In this document: positions 43,300 to 55,003 of the stretch, one piece after another
Numbering within the stretch: position 1 is the stretch's first letter
Layout: every line of letters starts with the position of its first letter
From: Darksidea phi
Lineage: Eukaryota; Ascomycota; Dothideomycetes; Pleosporales; Lentitheciaceae
Direction of reading: 5' to 3'
NCBI GenBank assembly: GCA_030770425.1
Contig: JASJFT010000029.1
Coordinates: 264,258 to 328,257, forward strand
DNA length: 64,000 bases
The notes under the pieces: generated by a model
The model's input: only the letters and a program-made list of their open reading frames with translations
The model's database searches: none
What the model was told of the DNA's origin: nothing
Program-made: the position numbers and the translations under genes

Positions 43300-45640
43300 T
43301 CGAATGTAGTGTAACTGTGGTCAAGCGACTATCAGACTATCAAAACACCCCATGCGCTCTCAAGAAAGTCATCGTTGAGGTGCCACTACTCAAACATACG
43401 CTCCAGAAGCTACACGATGGGTGTCAAAACAGTAACATGAGCCCCGATTCACAAGCAACCATTTCCCCCATATTGAAAGTCTGTGACCAAGAAATCGAGT
43501 GGGTCATCCTGGAGGGTATTATCCCCTAATCCTGAAGATTCGAAAACAACAACGCAAATCTGCGCTCGGAAGAGTCTGCATTATGACGCGAAGGTGGTCA
43601 AGACGATTCGCTAAGCTCGGAAGTACATACGAAGTTTTGTATTTACATCACTATTCTTAGAATGCTTCAAAGGTACATACGCCCCGTAATTTGAATAATT
43701 TCAGTTAAGAAAACTCAGATACCAGACTTGTGATAACCCGAGAGAGGATCAGAAACTTTCACGCACCTGACCTTCACCTTTTCCTTACAAGGCTCTAAAG
43801 CGTCGTCATCCTAGTGGAGGGTGATGGTTTCTCGACAATAACCGCTATGCTTCGTGGAAGTCAGAGCCAAAGTCGATCTTATGGTTATTCGGAACCCCAG
43901 GGTGCGAGAAATTGGCCCTGAGCTCTAGCATCATCAATCAAATCCAGAAACAAATCACTCGAAGTCTAGACCAGACGTTGGCATAATTTTATTTCGCGTT
44001 CAATGGTGCCAAGATGCAAGATCCCGAAGCCATGGTCATGTCCCTCATTGATCAGCTCTCGTGCTACGGCTTACAAGTCCCGGTCGAAGTCAGCAGATGG
44101 TTTGAATCGTGCGAAAATGGCTAACCACAAACTTTTATCCCCCTGACGTCTCGATGAATGCTCGGATAGGAAGGCGCTCCTGGAAATCCTCCCATATATG
44201 CGACATTGATGAGTTTGCCAACTTGCACCTACTGGCTACTTCTCGAATAGAAAAAGACATTGAAACTGCTTTGATGTCTGTCATTTCTCCGGACTCATCA
44301 TGTGTCTAATAAGCGATCTCGTGGAGCATGGCATCGAAACCTTCGTTCGCGACAGTCTATCGCAGTCGTACAAATGGCGCCACGATGCCTGGATACGCGA
44401 GGAAGTCCAAAGAACTATATGCAAACAGTCGCAGGGAATTTAGGTACGTTTGCGGAGTAATAGCTTCCAAAATATAATCCCTTGCGGTAGGTTCTGCTGG
44501 GCTGCTTGTCAAGTTGAAGTACTCGAGAAAAGTCTCGGCAAAGCACATTTACGACGGTTACTGGAAACATTTCCGAGGACACGCGACGAAACCTATGAGC
44601 GGATGTTATCGCTGTTTGAGAAAGATTGTAAGCAACATGCAGTAAGATTACTGCAGGCTCTAGCATTTTCCTTCCGACCTCCAGAGCTCAAGAGCTCGCC
44701 AAGATCGTAGCAATTGACCGCCATCGCCAGACTACATATGATGAGGATGAGAAGCTTTAAGATCCGCTCGATGCAACGAACACCCTCCACAGTCTCGTCA
44801 CTGTTCTCTCTCTCGGAAATGAGGCTATTCGGCTCGCGAAGTTAGACTTTGAAGGGGAATTCCCTAAGCACCGGATGGAGTTGAACCCAATAAACCATGT
44901 TATATTGTCTCACTTCTCGATCAAGGAGTACCTATCGTCCGACCGCATACGCGACAGTCGTGTGTCTGCGTATTGGCTCATTGATCAGCCATCCCACCAT
45001 GGTCTCAGTGAAAGCCCGCCTTTCTTAGTTGCTGCAGTGGCCTGGCCCTGATGTATGTCTACTGAAAATACAACAAAATTTTAACTTCGCTCAATACGCC
45101 GCCAACTTCTAGGTCCAGTACGTCAACGCATCAGAGCCAAACAGTGATCGAACAATCCTCCTAGTGGTTAAATTTGTTGCAAATCAAAGTACATGCCTCC
45201 GACTCCGGTGATCCACCACCGAGCCCAGTACATCTGGCTTGTTTTGCAAGCTTGATCATCGATAAGCGAGGAAATCCATACACAACATCCTTACGCAATG
45301 GTGGCTAAAATTAATCATCTTACGAATGGACGTCCTCCAGTTCCTCTGACGGAGAGGAAAGCTACATCGTTGCTATCGAGATTATTGAAACTCTAGAGTG
45401 CATCATATTTAAAGGAGCGGATGTTAACGCAACCGACAACTTTGGAAACACGCCACTCCATTATACAGCCCTACTACTTCATGAAAGCGATGCAGATCTC
45501 CTATTAAAGCATGGCGCCAACCTAACATATCCAACTATAACGGTCGGACCCCACTAGACATCATCTCGCAAGATTCGCTGGATATGAAGGAGTACCTTGA
45601 AGGCTTCGGTTGTGACACTGTACCTCGAGGAAGCGTTAGA
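43300..45640 (+). pseudogene. Decayed NACHT/ankyrin STAND protein gene
   Basis: Fragments of a fungal NOD-like protein occur in order but in several frames with many stops. At 43317-43529 is a helical N-terminal segment (KKVIVEVPLLKHTLQKLHDGC). At about 44109-44309 is the end of a NACHT domain (FANLHLLATSRIEKDIE). At about 44310-44760 is a winged-helix-like region (GIETFVRDSLSQSYKW, QSQGIFRW, ETYERMLSLFEKD). At 44880-44990 is NHVILSHFSIKEYLSS. At about 45410-45540 are ankyrin repeats (GADVNATDNFGNTPLHYTA). The P-loop part is missing or unreadable. The gene is clearly dead. Such proteins (STAND/NLR) act in fungal non-self recognition and heterokaryon incompatibility. Confidence 0.75.
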
Positions 45641-45883
45641 GAAGAAACGAATTCTTTTATGAAAGTCCCAGTCATCAGATGTACAGTAATGAGCCTCCAT
45701 GTTCACGTACATCAGGTAACGGGACAGAGAAGCGCATCGCATACGATCAACCATGGCAAGTATGCAACTGCGTACAAGATCTCACACGCGATCCCACAGA
45801 CTAATCTCACGCTCGCGCAGCAGGAACCAAACGTCTAGACTGCACAACCTTCGCACAAAGAAGCCGGCCTCCAAGCACGTTGA

Positions 45884-46306
45884 GTGTGGCACTTCTCCAA
45901 CGGCTCGTACATCGCGGATGCTATGACTCTAGCCCCGGTGCCGGTTTACCGCGAGACTTGCAAGCATGAGAGCTACTATGACTGCAACAGCACTATTTCA
46001 CAAGCACACTTTCGACAGTACGTCGCGGTGTCTATCGAGGGAGTGCTGGATGAATCGAAAGAAGGTCAGTTTCAGGACTGCATTTGGCATCAGTGTAGGG
46101 AAAGAAGGCATTGGTATAATAGGCAAGATATGTGGATTGCGCCTGGTGAGCCGTGGCGGGCGACGCCCATTGTGACGGCGGAAGGAAATGATACGGGACC
46201 GACGAGGGTGCCATGGGCGAAGCCGGGGCCTTCATGTGATAGCGTGGCGATGAAGACTGCGGAGAATTGGGCGTCGGAGCTGACGGGAGTTGATGAAGAA
46301 GAATGA
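45884..46306 (+). CDS. Cysteine-containing hypothetical frame, 5' end unclear
   Basis: This is a 140-codon frame after an in-frame TGA at 45881-45883. The same frame is open upstream from 45584 apart from a TAG at 45836-45838 and that TGA, so a longer ancestral frame of about 240 codons with two nonsense codons is possible. The 45884-46306 part is protein-like (YRETCKHESYYDCNS; ECW/CIWHQCRER), with six Cys and no signal peptide visible. No family recognised. Its position directly after the ankyrin remnant suggests it could be a distal part of that decayed gene or an independent one. Confidence 0.35.
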   Translation: MWHFSNGSYIADAMTLAPVPVYRETCKHESYYDCNSTISQAHFRQYVAVSIEGVLDESKEGQFQDCIWHQCRERRHWYNRQDMWIAPGEPWRATPIVTAEGNDTGPTRVPWAKPGPSCDSVAMKTAENWASELTGVDEEE

Positions 46307-46777
46307 GGCACGAAACCTGCACATCTGCGGATAATTTGAAAACAGCCCCCCAAGGCATCTTTAGAGCTTGGTAAGAAGTGTTGTAACGCCTAGGTTAACT
46401 AGATGGAAGGATGCAAAAGATTGATTCCTTCTAATGCCGCTCTCTTGCATACTTACAATATTGATCTTGAGGCGTGGTGTTTGGTATTTGCACTCAAGGA
46501 ATCTTCCGGCTGCGACACCTGCACTGATTCTCCGTTCACCAACGGGGAATACCACATTTGTAGTAGTGGGAGAATATAATGATTGCACCTTCATAATCGT
46601 ACGTGGATGCAATGAAGACCAACTAGAGAGGAATCAGATGGAGCTGGGAGAGTCAGTATGGCTTTCGGACCGTCGTTCTTCCACTAGCGGCTTGGCTGCA
46701 GCGAGCATCGTGAATGATCCTATGCTGCGAGGTCGTATAAACTCACACCCTCCTTCGGTAGAGGTCAATTGCCTACC
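46307..46777. other. Spacer before MSS51
   Basis: 471 bp, containing the MSS51 promoter. No gene seen. Confidence 0.4.
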
Positions 46778-48361
46778 ATGAGGTCTTCGTATACCTGCAA
46801 TAGGTGCCTCTCCCTCATTAAAGCCTCGTGGCCTCGCTTGCGGCCCTCGCCGGCCCTCCGCATCGCTCCCCAAAACTTCGCTTCGCGCAATCACTCCACC
46901 AAAGCTCCAGCACAATCTAAGCTCTCCCTGCCCCGACGAGGCATATCCACAACCCCGAGCCGGCAATTTGAACAATCATTCGAACCTGTTGACTATGTGG
47001 ACCCGGAAGGCATTCAGCGGAAGCTCGTTCTCACCGAGGATAACCTCTTCCACTCGTTCACGCACTCGCCGATACCTGAGATCCGCAAGCGCGCCGCTTT
47101 CATGCGACAACATGCCCATTGCCCGCATCCCTCGCACAAACCGACACGTGTAGCGAACCATGCGAATGACCCCGAGAGCCGCAAGTCGTCCGAAACTGGC
47201 GCCCCGCCCGCGCACGTAAACTTCGAGTGCCCAGATTGCGGTATCCCGGTATATTGTTGTGAGGAGCATTGGGCGGATGACTATGAGGCACATCTGGAAG
47301 TGTGCGACATTATGAGGCAGGCCAATGAAGACGACCACGATCTGCGGAGTGGAAGGTTCTTCAAGGAGTTCCAGTTCGCGGAGCCGCAAATCGAAGAGAT
47401 CTTGACCAACATGAGCAGCTGGGATACGTATTTGTATACCCGCGACTTTGATGCTTTAAACAAGGATCGAGAGATGCGGCAAGCGACGAAGCTGTTGACC
47501 TATCCTATGACGATAGCGAGTGTGATTAACGAGCTAAGTCCCTACAACATCCGGAAAGGAGGACGCATGACACCCGAGGGCCTTAAGAGCTTCAGCGGTA
47601 TGCATTCTAGACTCCCTGTTGAATGCTTTGACTGACCACACACAGCACTGCGACACTCCCTCCATCCTGCCCGTACCGGTGGCGGCGATTCCTGGAAGAA
47701 TGCCCGCCTCGCACCACCATCCGTTCGTATATTTGTCCTCGGCGCACGCGCAGAATCCTCTCTTCCACGCGAGACATGGATGCAGATGGCCTACTTGTTC
47801 CACCGCGTGCAATTCTCTCTGCATTTCATCGGCCCGGAGAGCATGGCAAACCGCGAAAACGAGCTTCCTCTCCCCGAACGCACACCATTGAACCCTTTCG
47901 GCGCCGTAGTAGAAGACCGCATTTCTAACGCCATGAAGATCAGCACGTTTGTTGAATACTACCACAACATACACAAGACGGGCTACTTTTATCCCTACGA
48001 CCCCTACTTTGACGTCTTCGTCTGCTTCCACCCGGGCTTTGGCAACCCGGCCTCGATGCATGAGTGGGAGGAGACACTGCCCCTTCTCCTTGAGACCAAG
48101 GTGCCTATCATTGCGACAGGGTACTCTCCGTGGGATACGCAGCAGGATGTTGACCTCTTGCACAAGCGGTACGGAAACGAGATGGATATCCTACTTGAGC
48201 CTGGGGAGAACATCTTTAGGAGCTTGAGGTGGGATCTGAATGATATGGATCCGCATGATATCACGTGTAGCAATTGGGGTTTATATGCCTTCAGGGGGAA
48301 GAGGTATGAGACCACGAAGAGAACAGAAGAGGCGGAGGTACACAGCGATCGAACGGCTTAA
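46778..48361 (+). CDS. MSS51: Mitochondrial translation activator Mss51
   Basis: Two exons, 46778-47597 and 47646-48361, over a 48-nt intron (donor GTATGC, acceptor ACAG) give 511 residues. The first 60-70 residues are basic and Ser/Arg-rich with no acids, a mitochondrial presequence. A Cys/His zinc-finger-like region (MYND-type) follows: CPHPSHK, CPDCGIPVYCCEEHW and HLEVC. The large C-terminal domain contains the family's typical segments (SSWDTYLYTRDFDALNK; FHPGFGNPASMHEWEETLPLLL; TGYSPWDTQQDV). In yeast, Mss51 activates COX1 mRNA translation and coordinates cytochrome c oxidase assembly at the inner membrane. Start chosen at the ATG beginning MRSSYTC. Confidence 0.93.
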
Positions 48362-49241
48362 AATATATGTAAAAGTAGATGTAGGTATGGACATGGACAT
48401 AATTGTAACAACATGAGCCAAGACTCCTTGCCTAATGAAGGCAGTCCTAACTACTGTGCTAAGCCACCGAGGAGTACGCAACTAGTAGTGTCCAAGAAGG
48501 CCTCGCATCCAAGCCCAAGACAGACAAGAACCTTGGACTCCAAGACCACAAAATCTGCCTGTCGCCCTCAGCCCGCACGCCAAGTCGACGATCCTCGGCC
48601 TGGTGCGTCTCTCGCTTGTACTTCGCGAAACTTAGTTTCTCTCCCATGGCCATCGCAGTGATTACAGGACACCGGACTCATTTCAGGTCGGCTACCAAAC
48701 AGGTGCTGTGCAACAAGATACTGGGACTTTGTACTCAAGTGCGCAGGGCGGTAACGCCTTGTTGCAAAGCCGTCGACTAAGTCGCCGCACCGGGCCGATA
48801 AGTCTCTGCGGAGACTGCCGCGCGACGGTCGGCATGCCTACGCAAGGCGCTTGCCTTACTTCCTTACTACTTCCACGCTTCCATCGCAGAACGAAGCGGG
48901 CATTTCCTTGACGGAACAAATCTGAAAGGGATCGGACTTCCGACTGTGGGTGCCTAGAGGCGGCTGTGAAAGGAGATGAGCCCGGGAGAGGCTTGGCGAT
49001 AGTTGGCGAGGACCATTTACGCGTCCGGAATTGTGTGAATGGCGCTGCGCGGGCCGTTTACGCTTGTCAAGCAATTATAAGGGAAGGATAAGAATGAGAG
49101 GATTCCTTCCTTTTCTCGTGCACATTGGGCACACTCTTAGAAAGTGTGGAAAAGCGATTTGCAACCTAAACGCCTCACCTACCTCCGGCGCCCACTACCT
49201 ACTGCTCGACTCCAAAGAAAGAGAGCATCGCATCTACCAAA
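48362..49241. other. Intergenic spacer
   Basis: 880 bp between MSS51 and the carbonic anhydrase gene, without a convincing gene. It includes the carbonic anhydrase promoter with a C-rich leader just before 49242. Confidence 0.4.
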
Positions 49242-50054
49242 ATGCTGCTCCCCTCCATCGTTACCCTCGCGGTACTCTTTCCCACCATCCTAGCCTGCCC
49301 CGACCACAACAACAATCAATTCAGACCCCAGAAGCGTGAGAGTAGCAACTCCAGCGCACTGTGGGCGTACGAAGCGTCCTTCAATTGGGGCAAACTAGAC
49401 CCAGCCTATCGCCTCTGCCAAGATGGTACACAGCAATCACCCATAGCGCTCTCCCTTAGCAACGGTCTGAGCTTAAACCACGTCCCCGAGTTCAACTATC
49501 CGTCCAATGTTTCCGGCAACTTCTACAACTGGGGCTACGGCCCGGCATTTACAGTTGCGCACAACGAGGAGGATGGGTGGGAGAGCCATCCTAGCTTCAG
49601 CTACGACAATGTAACCGTGTACCTGAAAGGCTGGCACATCCACGCCCCAGCCGACCACACAGTCGCCATGGTGCGCTCGCGTGCCGAAATGCATCTTGTA
49701 CACGTTGACGCACACGGCGAAGAAGCCGCCGTCCTCGCCATCCGTCTCGACCCAGGAAACCGCGATTCCGCCTTCTTCACCCAACTGCCCCCCATGATCG
49801 GCTTCACCGACCAGGACACCCAAGTACCCACTAGTATCGACCTCAACACCATGTTAGAGGCTGTTCTTTTCTTCAACGAGTTTTGGACCTATCAGGGTAG
49901 TTTGACGAGTCCGCCGTGTACCGAAGGTATACGGTGGTTCATGGCGAGGCAGATCGCGTGGGTGGGAGTTAATCAGATGAGGGCTATTTTGGGGGCGAGT
50001 ACGTATTCGGCGAGGGCGGAGCAGGAGGTTTGGCAGCATCGGATTAATGAGTGA
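49242..50054 (+). CDS. Secreted alpha-type carbonic anhydrase
   Basis: A single exon of 270 residues. Signal peptide 1-18 (ends TILAC). The alpha-carbonic anhydrase fold is marked by FNWG, the QSPIAL segment, zinc ligands His132 and His134 (KGWHIHAP) and His151 (AEMHLVHVD), and the threonine-199-type motif LTSPPCTEGIRW. Two cysteines (C59 and C in PPCTEG) could form the usual disulfide. The reaction is reversible hydration of carbon dioxide; the signal peptide puts it outside the cell or at the cell wall. Alpha-class enzymes are the minority in fungi (beta-class is usual). A Lys-Arg at 31-32 may be a propeptide cleavage site. Confidence 0.92.
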   Translation: MLLPSIVTLAVLFPTILACPDHNNNQFRPQKRESSNSSALWAYEASFNWGKLDPAYRLCQDGTQQSPIALSLSNGLSLNHVPEFNYPSNVSGNFYNWGYGPAFTVAHNEEDGWESHPSFSYDNVTVYLKGWHIHAPADHTVAMVRSRAEMHLVHVDAHGEEAAVLAIRLDPGNRDSAFFTQLPPMIGFTDQDTQVPTSIDLNTMLEAVLFFNEFWTYQGSLTSPPCTEGIRWFMARQIAWVGVNQMRAILGASTYSARAEQEVWQHRINE

Positions 50055-50564
50055 TGACGGGTAATGATCGATGCTATGGTCGATTGGTCTTTTGCATATG
50101 TATATATTAGATGCACAAGACTATATTACTACTATAGCCTCTATGAAAAGTAACCCACGAATAGTCAGGACTACATATAGCTTAGAACTTATATTAGCAC
50201 CGGTCAATGTAGTCTTCTTTCTATATTAGATAATACTCACTTGCCGATGTCAGTGCATTCCCTTCCAATTCTTATTCAATCACCGTCCACGCTACTCTGT
50301 AAACCGGCCCTCACAAATTCTAATCATCTCATTGTACATCAAAGCAGAAGGCTACAAAAGCACAAACCACACATTTCTACCGGATGATGTCATTTTCCAC
50401 GAATGATGAAAGCTTCCACATAACCCTCGCGGATAGATAGGCGTTGTGTCCCAAGAAGTGGGTTTGAGGTTCGCTCGATAATATGGAGGCGAGATCTCGC
50501 AAGAATAGGTAGGAAGGCAACGGCCGTCTCCGCCAAATGTATCCTAGAGTCCATAGTGCAACGA
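50055..50564. other. AT-rich convergent spacer
   Basis: 510 bp at the convergent 3' ends of the carbonic anhydrase and STAND-like genes, markedly AT-rich at 50090-50250. No gene seen. Confidence 0.4.
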
Positions 50565-53500
50565 TCAAACTTCGTCTTCGGAGGACTCTTCGTACTCGTC
50601 ATCATTTGCAGCATCGTCGGTGTCATCCTCTTCCTCTCCGCCATCGTTACCTAGCTCCATGACCACACCGAGCTCCCGTCTGCCTTGCGCATACTGCTCT
50701 GTATCCCGCCTCCTGATATCGTTTAATATCTTTTCCAGCTTAGGTTCCAGATGGTTTGTTACGAAAGCTTGGGGGTCGCCATCAAAGGCATCGTATTCCG
50801 CGTCGAAGGCAGGAATCAGTTCTTCTAGGAGGTCTACCAGGAATGCATCTTCCTTCTGGATCCTCTGCAGCGTTGTTGGCGAGTAGCGAGGCGTGGGTGA
50901 GATGTTTGTATTTGGATTGCCACTGTGTTGTATTCGCGCGATGTCGCAGCACGTGTGTCGGATATCTAAGGCGTCGAAGATGAGGAATCGGATGAAGGCG
51001 GTGACGAGCCACCGCGTCTCAGTGCCAACCGCAACCCCTTCTATCCAAACGGCACGTGCCTTTCGCCAGAGTTTCAGGAGGTCAACATTGGACTCCCTCC
51101 CCAATCCTTTCCCCCAACAAGTCATAAAAAGACAGCCATAGAGACTGCATGCGCAGGCGCAGCCGTCGGTATCGCTCCGGGCCAGTAGACAGAAGAATTT
51201 TGGTATAGAGAGTGAATAAGCGCCTGGAAATTGCCACCTCAGACCCACTTGCCACCCTAAACAATGCAATGCCGTGACAGTTGAGTCTGGCCAGCGCTCG
51301 AGCGCGTCGGCACCTTTGGATAAAAACCAATCGAAGTAATTAATGCGTTCTTCTTGCAGGCGCAGGGAGGTAAGTGTTACGATATGTAGCAGCGGTGAAA
51401 TCGGCGTGTGCCTACTGCAAATGAAATCGGTAGCCGAGATGTCCCGGAACCCTGCCTCGTAGAGTGTGTCCATCGTTTCGAGCGTCAGCGGATGTTCACA
51501 ACAATAGATGCTATGTGGGAGATGCCGCAATGAACAGTGGACATTGACTCCTGCGGCGAACAAGTGGCTCATTGCGCACCAAGCGTGTGCATCCAGTAGT
51601 CTATCTTCATGCCCATAGCATTGACCCTGAATTCCATGAGTTTCGACCAAAGCTTGCAGTTGAAGTCTTTCGCGAACCAATGCGGACACAACAGGGGTGT
51701 ACCAGGCATCAATACGTTTTGCGGAGCCATTCCAATAGAGTACGTCGCGAGTGATACCTTCCAGAGCATTGCAATAGAGTACGTCGCGAGTGATAGCTTC
51801 CAGAGCGGTTTGAAGAGTACCAATGCACGCGAGCTCATCACGTGTAGCCTTTTCTCTAGCATTAAGCCAGAATTCTAACGTCGAAATATTGCGAGGAAAA
51901 ATAGCCCTGGTGAGTAAGACTGGTCCTTTGAAGTATTCATGTTTTTGGAGTTCCTTAGGTCGTATCAATCGGTCTTGGAATAGAATCTCGCATCCTTGCG
52001 TCCATCCAATGCCAGTAGTAAGTTCAAGTAGGTAGGTGCCATACCGTGGGCAGATATGTGTCCGGGTGTTGAGAGTATGTTGAAGGCCTACTTCGGATTT
52101 GCGCAAGATCATTTCAACGACTTCGTCACCCTCAGGTAACGAAAGAGGATAATCATCGAGCCTTAATCGACCTAGGTGGGGTAGGACGTCGATATAGCAG
52201 TCTAATGATTCTAATGAGAACCGTACATCATGTTCCAGGAGCAATGAAGTCGCTTGCATATCAAAGGTACACCGTCCGCTAATCACAAAGTCAAGACAAG
52301 TCCTTTGGAGCACGTTGATTAGCGACGGTATATCGAAGCTATTTATTAGGAAAACATTACGGGTATTTCTTACCGGTTGTGGTCGTCTCTCTCATGCGCA
52401 GCGTGGGGCATGTGCTCAAGGAGACGTTTGACTATATCGGGTGTTGTCCGGCGTGGCATGTGCGAATATCCCATAAAGTACTGGAACGAACATAGGTTAG
52501 CTTTTCGCTGATGAAGTTGGAGTTCTTCGACCCACATGTAACAGGGTCCTTCCGTCATCTAGTCGATCGTAAGGTGTAGCTTTCCGTTCTTGGAATAACC
52601 TCAGCAACTCATTCGTAGCATTCTCCGCCGCATCTAAAGAAGCGTCTGAATAGAGAATAAATCGCTCCAGGAGTTCAAATGCGGGTGACGAATCAGAAAC
52701 AATGCGTCGAATCGTCAAAGCAGGCTTAATCTGCACCTCACCACCATTGAGATGTAACAGGAATACAGAGAAATCAAACTTGCGTTTCAGAGCTAGGCTG
52801 CAAAACGAGACCCGCAAATTGATGTCGGTGAGTGCTTGTTCCCATACCGCATGAGAGCAGTAGGATTCGTGTACGATAGTGCGTTTTCGTGAGAGGAAGA
52901 ATGGCCATCGAAGATATACTGAGGTCTCGGAGCGCTGTTGGCAATGGCAAGATGGGGTTGTTCGGTTCTTTCTACCCAAATAGCTCTTCAATCTGCGAAT
53001 GTCACGACACAGATGTCGGTGGTCAGAAAGATCGGTTTCGATCGAGCTTGGTGATAGAGACGAGAGAGTGAGAGTGTTGACTTGGTGTTCCTTAGTTACT
53101 GTTAGCATACGTTATATTCACGAAATCTGCAATTCCAACCTAAGGTCCTTGCGAATGAAAAGAGCGTGATTTTCGCATAATAGAACCCGATTTACTCATA
53201 CAGCTGGACATGCACTTAAATAGGGCTTGCCGGCGCTAGCTGAACAGTGGCAGACTATGTTATACGTACCAATCGACCTAGGGACGATACCACAGCAGCG
53301 AGTGTGTCCGATGTCTGAGTTGTACTCTCGAAGATCGGAGTTAGATCCTGCTGGATAGGTCCTACACTAGCCTGTCTTGAGGTCAATTGCCGGCTAGACG
53401 ATTGTGATGTGGCCCTCATCACCTGGATCTGTTCTTCAAGATGATGTTGCTCCCGTAATTTCAGTGATTGGTACCCTGCCTGTATAGATTGCGCCTCCTG

Positions 53501-54030
53501 TGTGATCAAACGTTTAACGTCTTCGAAGTCTGCCTGCTGCTGGTCGCTAGGCCAACCATTAGCTTCCGGTACAGCCATTCTCCGTCCAGTGTTACCTACA
53601 TTTGAAGTACCAAGAGTGCAGTGTGAAGGCTTTGCTGGACATCGCGGAGGACATTTTTCCAATAGAGAACATCGGCCTGTTTAAAGGGAAAACAAAGCCG
53701 TTCTTTGATATCGTCGAGGCACGCTCGAAACCCAGGCTGCTTCCTGCGATTGACTTGCTCAAGCCGCTCTCTAATCCTATCGATGGCAGTTGCACAAGCG
53801 ATAACGCTGGACCTAGTGACCGAAATGGTGGGAGTTGTATTAGCCTTCCCAACGACGTTCTCTAATAGCTCCAGGACGTCGCTAAGATGCCCACTCTCAG
53901 TGGCGATCTGTTCAGCCTTCTCTTTCGCGCCTTTTACGTCTTCAATGTATGAAATCAGCCCCGTACAGAGCGTGATACCAAGAGAAACGATGCCGACGAC
54001 AGAGCCCGTAGCGGAGAGGGGATCTGCCAT
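50565..54030 (-). CDS. STAND-like protein A: fungal N-terminal domain, coiled coil, ankyrin-like C-terminus
   Basis: Five exons (53600-54030, 53270-53546, 52536-53090, 52374-52480, 50565-52302) are all phase-matched, giving 1035 residues. The upstream boundary of exon 3 (53091) is the least certain, because that intron is 179 nt. Residues 1-144 form the helical N-terminal domain of many fungal STAND/ankyrin proteins (MADPLSATGSVVGIVSLG; FPFKQADVLYWKNVLRDVQ). A Gln-rich coiled coil follows (about 145-235), then a domain ending in TLLH and an ankyrin-like region. The C-terminal part has a cysteine cluster DGCACACSLYGC (about 836-847), IRHTCCDI (about 904-911) and a long acidic tail (EEEDDTDD onward). 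No NACHT or NB-ARC motif is seen. Exon 5 contains a 13-residue internal tandem duplication. It is paralogous to the gene at 55004-58341 with the same introns. A role in incompatibility or innate-like sensing is inferred from the N-domain only. Confidence 0.82.
51733..51810. repeat. 39-bp tandem microduplication inside the STAND-like gene
   Basis: Two adjacent 39-bp copies (51733-51771 and 51772-51810) differ by few bases, the first 24 bp being identical (CAATAGAGTACGTCGCGAGT onward). They encode LEAITRDVLYCNA and LEGITRDVLYWNG, residues about 624-649 of the protein. The duplication is a multiple of three and keeps the frame. The paralogue at 55004-58341 has a single shorter segment here. Confidence 0.85.
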
Positions 54031-55003
54031 TGTTGTGGGTATATTATGGACGAGATGTTAGCAGCAACGAAGGTGCAAACGCTAGCGATATTCATATCGG
54101 TTACAGCCAAGGCGACAAATTCCGGTCAGTGAGGCCTTGTTGTAAGCCCGCGATTGACTGCAGTGTCGGACGAAACCACAGCCTCAACGACCCCACCTTA
54201 GCCTACACACCAGGAGAGTGATTTCAGGCGCTGCAACGCCTTCATCACTATTTCTTTTTCCTAAAAACATGAAGCGGGTTCAAGGAAAAGTTGAGCTATT
54301 AGTATAATGGTAAGGGCTAAAGATTAGGGCACAAAGTCGGTAAAGATGATCTCGAGGGCATTAGTGTATGACAGCAACGCCTCTGTTATAGGACATTAGG
54401 TACTGACACCTGTCTGGAATAGCTTTATCGACTTCGCATCCCGCTCTTTAGAGCTAAATCCTGTGCGGACATTTTATTGGCGCAAACGCCATTGCGCAGC
54501 GCTCTGGAGCAATAACAGGTAACCCGCCAGCACCGTCCATCAAGGCTAAAAACAAGGTTAGTATAATTCAACAGGAGGGCATTAAGCAGACCAGGCAAAT
54601 GACATCCGATACTAACGTTGAATGCCGAGGTAAGCTAGCCGACAACCTAAAACGTTCTAGTGTCTGGATGGGGAAGTGTCGCAACAGACCCTCTAGAAGT
54701 ACTGTCACCCTCACTAATACAATTATGCTTTAAAGGGGGCATCTATAGGGCTTTATGTTAGCTATATCTCCTTTAGCCGGAATAGTCCACGTAAAACATT
54801 TGTTAACCAAGCCTTTTAAGTTCATAAAAGGCCTTGTATACATCTCGAAAACAGTTTTGATATGGTGTCGCTACCCAGGTTAATGATATGTTACTTTCGA
54901 CCCTGAGATGTTCGTTAATTCCTTCGACGTAAAAGAAAGGCTATATATTTCTGGTACGCCGAAAAGTTCGCATCCGAAACCCATTCAAACGTCTTCGCAT
55001 TCG
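54031..55003. other. Spacer between the STAND-like paralogues
   Basis: Nearly 1 kb. The sequence from about 54280 to 54920 is full of stops in all frames, has short AT-rich pieces and looks like decayed repetitive DNA, but no element motif can be read. The promoter of gene A lies at the left end. Confidence 0.4.

Noticed and set aside
47534..48163. 209-codon minus-strand frame opposite MSS51
   Set aside because: Antisense shadow of the second MSS51 exon.
54280..54920. Possible retroelement remnant between the STAND-like genes
   Set aside because: Stop-rich in all frames with no readable reverse transcriptase, integrase or terminal repeat.
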